From Muricoccus nepalensis (GTDB lineage: Bacteria > Pseudomonadota > Alphaproteobacteria > Acetobacterales > Acetobacteraceae): a stretch of DNA of 64,000 nucleotides. Position 1 is the first letter of the stretch; each line of letters opens with the position of its first letter. The position numbers and the translations under genes were made by a program. The DNA lies in the NCBI RefSeq assembly GCF_006438825.1, contig NZ_RCZP01000009.1, positions 62,001 to 126,000 on the forward strand. The letters run 5' to 3'. The notes beneath the pieces were generated by a model. That model did no database searches. It was not told the DNA's origin and saw nothing but the letters and a program-made list of their open reading frames with translations. This document shows positions 26,815 through 34,000 of the stretch, piece by piece.

Positions 26815-27446
26815 TGCCCCGCGGCCCGCACGCCGGCGCCCTGTCCAACGCGGCCGAGCTCGCGGCCCGCCACGCGCTGCTGGAAACCGCGCCCCACACG
26901 GCTCCGATCCGCGCCCTCGCCCGCCGCATCCACGAGACGACCGGCCGCCCCGTGCCCGACCCGGACCCGATCGACGGCGGGGTGGAGGCGCGCCTCCTCC
27001 TGCTGCTCGAGACGCCGGGCCCGCGGATGTCGCACGAGAACGCCATCGTCTCCCGCGACAAGTCCGGCGGCACCGGCGCCAACCTCCGCCGCTTCCTCGG
27101 CGCCGCCGGCATCGCGCGGGCGGACACGCTCATCTGGAACGCCGTGCCGTGGATCATCCACGCGCCCGGCGCCCTCAACCGCGCGCCGCGGAGGACGGAG
27201 CTGCGCGCCGGCCTCGACTTCCTTCCCCCGCTGCTCGACCTCCTGCCGCGCCTCCGTGTCGCGGTGCTGGCCGGGCGCTTCGCCGCGGCGGCGGAGCCCG
27301 CCATCCGCGTCGCGCGCGCCGCCCTGCCCGTGCTCGCCATGCCGCATCCCAGCCCCACCTATGTCTGCACCAACCCGGCCATCCCCGCGCGCATCGCGGC
27401 CGTGCTGGACGAGGCCGCCGCCCTGCTGCGCGCCGCGCCGGCGTGA
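26814..27446 (+). CDS. Uracil-DNA-glycosylase-superfamily protein
   Basis: 210 aa. The UDG fold is recognised from the motif-1 region LLLLETPGPRM, the strand TLIWNAVPWIIH and motif 2 MPHPSPTYV with the conserved His. The water-activating residue position carries ETPGP, unlike GQDPY of family 1. No Fe-S cysteines. Such proteins are usually presumed repair enzymes, yet this one is translationally coupled within a metabolite cluster (1-base overlap before, 4-base overlap after). It may have been recruited to cleave an N-glycosidic bond in a small molecule or to protect the producer's DNA. Both ideas are speculative. Confidence 0.75.
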   Translation: MPRGPHAGALSNAAELAARHALLETAPHTAPIRALARRIHETTGRPVPDPDPIDGGVEARLLLLLETPGPRMSHENAIVSRDKSGGTGANLRRFLGAAGIARADTLIWNAVPWIIHAPGALNRAPRRTELRAGLDFLPPLLDLLPRLRVAVLAGRFAAAAEPAIRVARAALPVLAMPHPSPTYVCTNPAIPARIAAVLDEAAALLRAAPA

Positions 27447-29026
27447 CAGCGGAGCTCCGCGCGCGCCGCCGGCTCTTCGCCGCCCTCGTCGCCTTCGTCG
27501 CCCTCCTCCTGCTCGACCTGGGCCTGCGCGTCCTCTCCCCCGGCGGTTGGACCGCGTGGGAGGTGCTCCTCCTGCTCTGCCTCGCCGCCAACGCGCCCTG
27601 GCTCGGCCTCGCCGCCGCGACGGGCCTCCTCGGCGCCGCCCGCCGGCTGCGCGGGGAGGGGGCGCTCCCCCCGCCCGCGCCGCCCCGGCTTCGCACCCTG
27701 CTCGCCGTCTGCGTCCGCGACGAGGACCCGGCGGCGGTGCTGCCGCCTCTCGCGCGCCTGCTCGACGGGCTCGTGGCGCGGGGCCACGGGGCGCTCTTCG
27801 CCATCGCCATCCTCTCCGACACGGCCGACCCTCGCCGCGCCGGCGCCGAGGCGGCCGCGGTTCGGTGCCTCGCCAAGGCCTACCCGCCCGGCAGCGTCCT
27901 CCACCGCCGCCGCTGCGAGAACGCCGGCTACAAGGCCGGCAACGTCATGGACTTCCTCGACCACCACGCCGCCGGCTTCGACCTCATGCTGCTGCTGGAC
28001 GCGGATTCCGAGATGACGCCGGACGCCGTTCTCCGCATGGTCGCGGCCATGGAGGCCGAGCCCCAGCTCGCCATCCTGCAATCCACCATCGCCGGCCGCC
28101 CGGCCGCGGCGCCCTTCGGCCGCCTCTTCGGCGCGGGGCACCGCCCGGGCTCCCTCACCTGGGCGGTGGGGCAGGACTGGTGGCAGGGCGCGGAGGGACC
28201 CTACTGGGGCCACAACGCCCTTCTCCGCATCGCGCCCTTCCGCCGCCACTGCCGCCTGCCCATCCTGCCAGACGGCGCGCACATCCTCTCGCACGACCAC
28301 GTGGAGGCCGCGCGCCTGCACGCCGCCGGCTGGTCCGTGCGCGTGCGGGCGGACCCCTCGCCCGACGGCACCGGCTCCCGCGAGTCCCACCCGCCGAACC
28401 TGCCGGAGTACCTCGTGCGGGACCGCCGCTGGGCGGCCGGCAACCTGCAGTACCGCCACCTGCTGCGCGACCCCTCGCTCGGCGCGCTCGGGCGCTTCCA
28501 GATGCTGCAGGCGATTCTGCACTACGTCCTCGGCCCGCTCTGGTTCGCCATGCTGCCACTCGCCGCCCTCAACGCCGCGACGGACGGGGAGGGCACGCCG
28601 CGCGGCACGCTCGTCGCGCTGCTCGTCCTTGGCTACGCGACGGTGCACCTGCCCCGCCTGGCCGGGCACGCCGTGGCGCTCGTGCAGGGCGCCGGCCTGC
28701 CCTATCTCCGCACGGCCCTCGCCGAGAGCCTCTTCCTCCTCCTCCTCGACACCATCATCGCCTTCGACAAGACGCTGACGGTGCTCGCCCACGCCCTGGG
28801 CCTGCGCCGCGGCACCTGGGTCGCGCAGCACCGCGCTGAGCGCCGCGTCTCCTGGGGCGAGGCCGCGTCCCTCCTCTGGCCGCACACCGCGGCGGGGCTC
28901 GCCATCCTCGCCCTGCTCGCCGCCTCCGGCTCCGCCTTCGCGGTGCTGGCGGGGTTGCCGGCCGTGGCGGGGCTGCTGCTCGCCATTCCCTTCTGCGTCC
29001 TGACCGCCGCGCCCGATGCGGGGTAG
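27443..29026 (+). CDS. OpgH/MdoH-like family 2 glycosyltransferase, membrane-bound
   Basis: 527 aa. It has two N-terminal membrane segments (about 10-30 and 40-62), a cytoplasmic GT-A domain and about four C-terminal membrane segments. Landmarks match glucan glucosyltransferase OpgH: NAGYKAGNVMDFL, LLLDADSEM (DxD-type), GPYWGHNALLR, ILSHDHVEAARLHAAGW and RDRRWAAGNLQY. OpgH makes osmoregulated glucans with OpgG, but OpgG is absent and the protein is shorter than E. coli OpgH. It may glycosylate or polymerise the cluster product at the membrane. GTG start from the GTGA overlap. Confidence 0.85.
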   Translation: MTAELRARRRLFAALVAFVALLLLDLGLRVLSPGGWTAWEVLLLLCLAANAPWLGLAAATGLLGAARRLRGEGALPPPAPPRLRTLLAVCVRDEDPAAVLPPLARLLDGLVARGHGALFAIAILSDTADPRRAGAEAAAVRCLAKAYPPGSVLHRRRCENAGYKAGNVMDFLDHHAAGFDLMLLLDADSEMTPDAVLRMVAAMEAEPQLAILQSTIAGRPAAAPFGRLFGAGHRPGSLTWAVGQDWWQGAEGPYWGHNALLRIAPFRRHCRLPILPDGAHILSHDHVEAARLHAAGWSVRVRADPSPDGTGSRESHPPNLPEYLVRDRRWAAGNLQYRHLLRDPSLGALGRFQMLQAILHYVLGPLWFAMLPLAALNAATDGEGTPRGTLVALLVLGYATVHLPRLAGHAVALVQGAGLPYLRTALAESLFLLLLDTIIAFDKTLTVLAHALGLRRGTWVAQHRAERRVSWGEAASLLWPHTAAGLAILALLAASGSAFAVLAGLPAVAGLLLAIPFCVLTAAPDAG

Positions 29027-30293
29027 CGCGCCGCTCATCGCCGCGCCGGGCTGGCGCTACGCCGTCATCGGCGGGCTCTACGCCTACCAGGGGCTCGTCG
29101 CCGGCTTCGCGATCACCGCCCTGCCGAACCACTACGCCGCCATGGGCGCGACCACCGCGGCGGTCGGCGCCCATGTCGCGACCGTCGGCCTGCCCTGGAT
29201 CCTGCAGCCCCTCTGGGGCCCGGTGGTGGACCGCTTCGGCGGCTTCGCCATGGGGCGCCGCCGCTTCTGGGTCGTCGCCGCCCTCGCCCTCTCCCTCCTC
29301 GCGCTCGCCCGCCTGCTGCTGGTGGAGGACGAGAGCGTCGCCGGCCTCCCCGCGGTCAGCGCCGTCTTCCTCGTGCAGAGCGCCTTCGCGGCCCTGACCG
29401 ACACGGCGACCGACGGGATGATCATCGACAACGTGCCCGCCGAGCGCCTGGGCACCGCCAACGCCGTCACCCGCGTCGGCTTCGTCTGCGGCGCGGCCCT
29501 GGGCGCCGCGCTCTTCGCCTGGATGCTGCCGGCGCAGGGGCTGCACGCCTCCGCGGCCGCGCTGCTGGGCATCGGCACCCTGGCGCTGCTCCTGCCGCTC
29601 CTCGTGCGGGAGAGGGCCACGGACGCCGTTCTCTCGCTCCGCCCCGCGCCCGCGCACGCGGCGGGCGAGACCTTCCCCCGGCTGCTGCGCCGCCTCGCCG
29701 CCAGCTTTGCGGGCGGCGCGACGCTGATCCTCCTCGTGGTCTGCTTCGCGACCGACTACCTCGGCGCCCTCTTCCGCCTGCCCCTGACCGTGGAGCTTAT
29801 CCAGAACCGCGGGTGGGAGGCCGAGGCCCTGTCGCGCTTCCAGGCCGCGACCGCGCTCGTCACCGGCACCGCCGGCGCACTGCTGGTGGGCTGGTGGACG
29901 GACCGCGAGGGCACGTCCCGCGCGCTCGCCATCCTGCTCTCCCTCTGCGCCGCCTCGCATCTCGGCGCGGCCGCGCTGCTGCTCTCCGCCGACCCGCGCT
30001 GGGCCGCGATGACGGGGCCGCTCGCCCTCGGCCTCTCCACCGTCACGCCCGCGCTGCTCTTCGTGGCCCTCGCCCCGGCCGTGATGCAGGCGAGCCTCGG
30101 CCCGGCCGCGGCCACGCGCTTCGCCCTCTTCATGGCCTCGCTGAACATGGGGGACGTCGCCGGCTCGGCCATGGCGGGGCAGGTCGCCGCCGCCGTCGGC
30201 CTGCCGGCGGTCGGCCTCGCGGCCGGAGGCGCCTTCGGGGTGCTCGCCCTGCTGTCGCGCCTGGGCGTGGCGCGGCGGCTGGGCCTCTCCTAG
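29016..30293 (+). CDS. MFS transporter
   Basis: 425 aa with about twelve hydrophobic segments in two halves. The MFS loop-2/3 pattern is seen as GPVVDRFGGFAMGRRR and again as GWWTDREGTSRA in the second half; the N-terminus resembles AmpG-like/muropeptide permeases. As last gene of the cluster it is the obvious exporter (or importer) of the product. It overlaps the OpgH-like gene by 11 bases. Its TAG stop and the TAG stop of urea carboxylase on the other strand share the palindrome CTAG, so there is no room for a separate terminator. Confidence 0.9.
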   Translation: MRGSAPLIAAPGWRYAVIGGLYAYQGLVAGFAITALPNHYAAMGATTAAVGAHVATVGLPWILQPLWGPVVDRFGGFAMGRRRFWVVAALALSLLALARLLLVEDESVAGLPAVSAVFLVQSAFAALTDTATDGMIIDNVPAERLGTANAVTRVGFVCGAALGAALFAWMLPAQGLHASAAALLGIGTLALLLPLLVRERATDAVLSLRPAPAHAAGETFPRLLRRLAASFAGGATLILLVVCFATDYLGALFRLPLTVELIQNRGWEAEALSRFQAATALVTGTAGALLVGWWTDREGTSRALAILLSLCAASHLGAAALLLSADPRWAAMTGPLALGLSTVTPALLFVALAPAVMQASLGPAAATRFALFMASLNMGDVAGSAMAGQVAAAVGLPAVGLAAGGAFGVLALLSRLGVARRLGLS

Positions 30294-33200
30294 GCCTCCT
30301 CCATCACCAGCAGCGTCTCCCCGGCCGTCACCGGGCGGCCCTGCCGGCAGCGGATGCTGCGGATGGTGCCGCCGATCGGGGCGGAGACGCGAAGCTCCGT
30401 CTTCATGGCCTCCAGGATGACCACCGCGTCGCCTGCGGACACCACCTGCCCCTCCTCCACGAGCACCTTCCAGACGCTGCCGTGGATGTCGGCCGCCACC
30501 TTGCGCCCGTCCGTCTCCTCCTCGGCCGGCGCCTCCATCGCCTCGGCGGCGGGCTGGGTGTCCTCCTCGCGCCAGCGCGCCACCTCCCGCTCGAAGGCGA
30601 CGGCCTGGCGCGCCTTGAAGGCCGCGACGCTTTCCGCCTGCTCTGCCAGGAAGGCCTCGTGCGCGCCCAGGTCGAAGACCTCCTCCTCGATGCGGATGGT
30701 CGCGCGGCCCTCGCGGAAGTCCTCCCGCAGCCGGTCCAGCTCCGCCTCGCTCACCTCGTGGTAGCGGACCTGGTCGAAGAACTTCAGCAGCCAGGGCTCG
30801 CCCGGCGCAAAGACGGGGTTGCGGAGGAACTTGTTCCAGATCGGCAGGGTCCGCCCGACGAGCTGGTACCCGCCCGGGCTGTCCATCCCGTAGATGCACA
30901 TGTAGACGCCGCCGATCCCCACCGTGCCCTCCGCGGTGAAGGTGCGGGCGGGGTTGTACTTGCTCGTCAGCAGGCGATGCCGCGGGTCGACCGGCACGGC
31001 GCAGGGCGCGCCGAGATAGACGTCGCCGAGCCCGAGGACCATGTAGCTCGTCGCGAAGATCGTGCTCTTCACCTCGTCCCGCGTCGCCAGCCCGTTGATG
31101 CGCTGGATGAAGTCCACGTTGTTCGGCAGCCAGGGCGCGCTCGCCCGCACCGTCTCGCGGTAACGGTCCACGGCGCCGAGCGTCGCGCTGTCCTCGAAGG
31201 CCATGGGCAGGTGGACGACGCGCGTCCTCACCTTCATCGCCGCCACCGGCGGCAGCCGCGCCTCCAGCGCCACCAGCGCGTCGAGCAGCGCGCGCTGGTG
31301 GATCACGCGGCTGTCGTAGTTGATTTGCAGCGAGCGCACGCCCGGCGACAGTTCCAAGATGCCCGGCACCGGGTCCGCCCGCAGCGCCTCCATCAGCGCG
31401 TGGACGCGGAAGCGGAAGCGCAGGTCCAGCACCGGCGGCCCGTACTCGAGCAGGATGTAGCGGTCGCCCGCCTGGCGATAGGCCACCGCCGGCCGGTCGC
31501 CCTCCGCCGGCAGTTCGGCGAGCACGCAGGCGGAGACGGTGCCCTCGGGCGCGAGGGAGGGCGCCTGCATCGCGACCACCTCGGGCGCGGCGAGGGACGC
31601 CACGGCCCGGTCCTGCGCGCGCTCCAGCGCCAGCGCCGTGTCGAAGGGGATGGGCCGGAAGCGGATGCGGTCGCCGGGCTTCGCCTGGCCCACCTTCCAC
31701 AGCTCGGCCTTGGCGATGGTCACCGGGCAGACGAAGCCGCCGAGGCTCGGCCCGTCGCGCGTCAGGATGACCGGGCTGTCGCCGGTGAAGTTCACGCTGC
31801 CGATCGCGTACTCGCAGTCGTGCACGTTGGAGGGGTGCAGCCCCGCCTCGCCGCCGTCGCTCCGCGTCCAGCTCGGCTTCGGCCCGATCAGCCGGATGCC
31901 CAGGCGGTTGGAGTTGTAGTGGACCTCGAAGGCCGCGCCGAAGAACGCCTCGATCGCCTCCGTCGTGAAGAAGTCCGGCGCTCCGTGCGGCCCGTAGAGA
32001 ACGCCCACCTCCCACTCCGCAGAATAGGCGGGCACCAGCCCGGCCGGCGCCGCCGCGGGCTCGGGCGCCCCTGCCGCGACGCGCCCGAGCGGCAGCATGT
32101 CCCCCGCCCGCAGCACGCGCCCCGCGTGGCCGCCGAACTGGCCGAGGACGAAGGTGGAGCGGCTGCCGAGATAGAGCGGCACGTCGAAGCCCCCGCGCAC
32201 CGCGAGGTAGCTGCGGCACCCGCTCGTCGTCCGCCCGATCGCCAGCACCTGCCCCGCGCGCACCGGCACGGGCGCCCACCACGCCACGGCCTCGCCGTCG
32301 AGCGTGGCCTCCGCCGGCGCGCCGGTCAGCGCCACGACGCCGTCCGTGTGGAAGCGGAGCGTCGGCCCCGCCAGCGTGCACTCCAGCCCCGCCGCGTCCT
32401 CCCCGTTGCCGACGATGCGGTTGCCGATCCGGAAGGCGAGGTCGTCCATCGGCCCCGAGGGCGGCACGCCCACGTCCCAGTGCCCGACGCGGCCGGGATA
32501 GTCCTGCACGGTGGTGAAGGTGCCGGGCTCCAGCACCTCCGCCGCCATGGCGTGGTAGGCGAAGCGCGACAGCGCCTGGGTGGAGACGTCCCCCGCCGCG
32601 AAGCCCGGCGAGGCCACGACCTGGCGCAGGTAGTCGAGATTCGTGGCGATGCCCCCGAGCCGCGTCGCCTCCAGCGCCGTCCGCAGCTTCGCGATGGCCG
32701 CGGGGCGACCCTCCGCGTGGACGATCAGCTTCGCCAGCATCGGGTCGTAGTAGGGCGAGACCTCCGTGCCCGTGGAGACCCACCCGTCCACCCGCGCGTC
32801 GGCCGGGAAGAGCACCTCCGTCAGCGTGCCTGGGGAGGGCTGGAACCCGTGCGCCGGATCCTCCGCGTAGAGCCGCACCTCGATGGAGGCGCCGCGCGGC
32901 ACCGGCAGCGCGTCCAGCGCCGGCGGCTCGCCCGCCGCCGTGCGGATCATCCATTCCACGAGGTCGATGCCGAGCACGCATTCCGTCACGGGGTGCTCGA
33001 CCTGCAGCCTCGTGTTCACCTCGAGGAAGTAGAACTCCTCGCGCTGACGGTCATAGATGTATTCGACCGTGCCCGCGGAACGGTACTCCACTGCCTCGCC
33101 CAGCCGCGCCGCGGAGTCGAGCAGCCGCGCCCGCACCGCCTCCGACAGGTTCGGCGCCGGCGTCTCCTCCACCACCTTCTGGTTCCGCCGCTGCAGCGAG

Positions 33201-33883
33201 CAGTCGCGCTCGCCGAGCGCCACCACCGTGCCGCGCCCGTCGCCGAAGATCTGCACCTCGACGTGCCGCGCGTCGTCGACGCAGCGCTCGAGGAAGACGC
33301 CGCTGTCCTTGAAGAAGTTCGCGGCCAGGCGCTGCACGGCCTCCCAGGCCTCCTCCAGCGCCGCCTCGTCCGCGCAGCGGGTGAGGCCGATGCCGCCGCC
33401 GCCCGCCGTGCTCTTGAGCATCACGGGATAGCCGAGCCGTGCCGCCGCCGCCCGCGCCTCCTCCAGCCCGCCGAGCAGCCCCGTGCCGGGCGTCAGCGGC
33501 ACGCCCGCCGCCTCCGCGATGGCGCGCGCCGCGTGCTTGAGGCCGAAGTCGCGCATCTGCCGCGGCGTGGGGCCGACGAAGGCCAGCCCCGCCGCCTCGC
33601 AGGCCTCGGCGAAGTCCGCGTTCTCCGCGAGGAAGCCGTAGCCGGGGATCACGGCCTGCGCCCCCTCGGCCTTCGCCGCCGCGATGATCAGGTCGCCCCG
33701 CAGATAGGTCTCCGCCGCCCCGTTCCCGGGCAGCTCCACCGCCGCGTCGCAGGCCGCCACATGCGCGCTGTTGCGGTCCGCCGTCGAGTGGACGGCGACG
33801 CTGCGGATGCCCATGGCCTTTAGGGTGCGCGCGATGCGGACGGCGATCTCGCCGCGGTTGGCGATCAGGACGGTCTGGAACAC
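30290..33883 (-). CDS. uca: Urea carboxylase
   Basis: 1197 aa biotin enzyme: urea + ATP + bicarbonate to allophanate. The biotin carboxylase domain occupies about 1-450 (start VFQTVLIANRGEIAVRI). A KipA/AHS2-like domain follows (about 475-785, PGRVGHWDVGVPPSGPMDD), then a KipI/AHS1-like domain (about 830-1040), and the biotinyl domain has its lysine in LEAMKTE (Lys1161; the usual AMKM is AMKT). The GTG start has GGAG 11 bases upstream. A sigma-54 element at 33964-33979 precedes it, fitting nitrogen-limited expression. The expected partner, allophanate hydrolase, is not in the window, nor are the usual urea-carboxylase-associated proteins. Confidence 0.95.
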   Translation of the reverse strand: MFQTVLIANRGEIAVRIARTLKAMGIRSVAVHSTADRNSAHVAACDAAVELPGNGAAETYLRGDLIIAAAKAEGAQAVIPGYGFLAENADFAEACEAAGLAFVGPTPRQMRDFGLKHAARAIAEAAGVPLTPGTGLLGGLEEARAAAARLGYPVMLKSTAGGGGIGLTRCADEAALEEAWEAVQRLAANFFKDSGVFLERCVDDARHVEVQIFGDGRGTVVALGERDCSLQRRNQKVVEETPAPNLSEAVRARLLDSAARLGEAVEYRSAGTVEYIYDRQREEFYFLEVNTRLQVEHPVTECVLGIDLVEWMIRTAAGEPPALDALPVPRGASIEVRLYAEDPAHGFQPSPGTLTEVLFPADARVDGWVSTGTEVSPYYDPMLAKLIVHAEGRPAAIAKLRTALEATRLGGIATNLDYLRQVVASPGFAAGDVSTQALSRFAYHAMAAEVLEPGTFTTVQDYPGRVGHWDVGVPPSGPMDDLAFRIGNRIVGNGEDAAGLECTLAGPTLRFHTDGVVALTGAPAEATLDGEAVAWWAPVPVRAGQVLAIGRTTSGCRSYLAVRGGFDVPLYLGSRSTFVLGQFGGHAGRVLRAGDMLPLGRVAAGAPEPAAAPAGLVPAYSAEWEVGVLYGPHGAPDFFTTEAIEAFFGAAFEVHYNSNRLGIRLIGPKPSWTRSDGGEAGLHPSNVHDCEYAIGSVNFTGDSPVILTRDGPSLGGFVCPVTIAKAELWKVGQAKPGDRIRFRPIPFDTALALERAQDRAVASLAAPEVVAMQAPSLAPEGTVSACVLAELPAEGDRPAVAYRQAGDRYILLEYGPPVLDLRFRFRVHALMEALRADPVPGILELSPGVRSLQINYDSRVIHQRALLDALVALEARLPPVAAMKVRTRVVHLPMAFEDSATLGAVDRYRETVRASAPWLPNNVDFIQRINGLATRDEVKSTIFATSYMVLGLGDVYLGAPCAVPVDPRHRLLTSKYNPARTFTAEGTVGIGGVYMCIYGMDSPGGYQLVGRTLPIWNKFLRNPVFAPGEPWLLKFFDQVRYHEVSEAELDRLREDFREGRATIRIEEEVFDLGAHEAFLAEQAESVAAFKARQAVAFEREVARWREEDTQPAAEAMEAPAEEETDGRKVAADIHGSVWKVLVEEGQVVSAGDAVVILEAMKTELRVSAPIGGTIRSIRCRQGRPVTAGETLLVMEEA

Positions 33884-33963
33884 GAGGGTGGGGGCTCCGG
33901 GCTCTTGGCGCGCCCGGGCCGCCCGTCTCGCGCGGGCCGGCGCCCGCGCCGCCCCCGCCGCGC

Positions 33964-33979
33964 AGCAAGCCCCATGCCA
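33964..33979 (-). promoter_or_regulatory. Sigma-54 (-24/-12) promoter for urea carboxylase
   Basis: Minus strand TGGCATGGGGCTTGCT: the -24 and -12 blocks are identical to those before cynS (TGGCATG-N4-TTGCT), with ten bases between GG and GC. It lies in the 117-base gap between nasA and uca. The start site would be near 33952, about 70 bases before the uca GTG. Urea carboxylase can thus be transcribed independently of the nitrate operon. Confidence 0.75.
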
Positions 33980-34000
33980 CCCGGCAACGATCGGTCCGCC

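Noticed and set aside
28755-33823. Very long open frames (over 1300 codons) opposite or out of frame with the OpgH-like, MFS and urea carboxylase genes
   Set aside because: They are Arg/Gly/Ala/Pro-rich shadows produced by high GC; no domain is recognisable and the true genes have clear family motifs.
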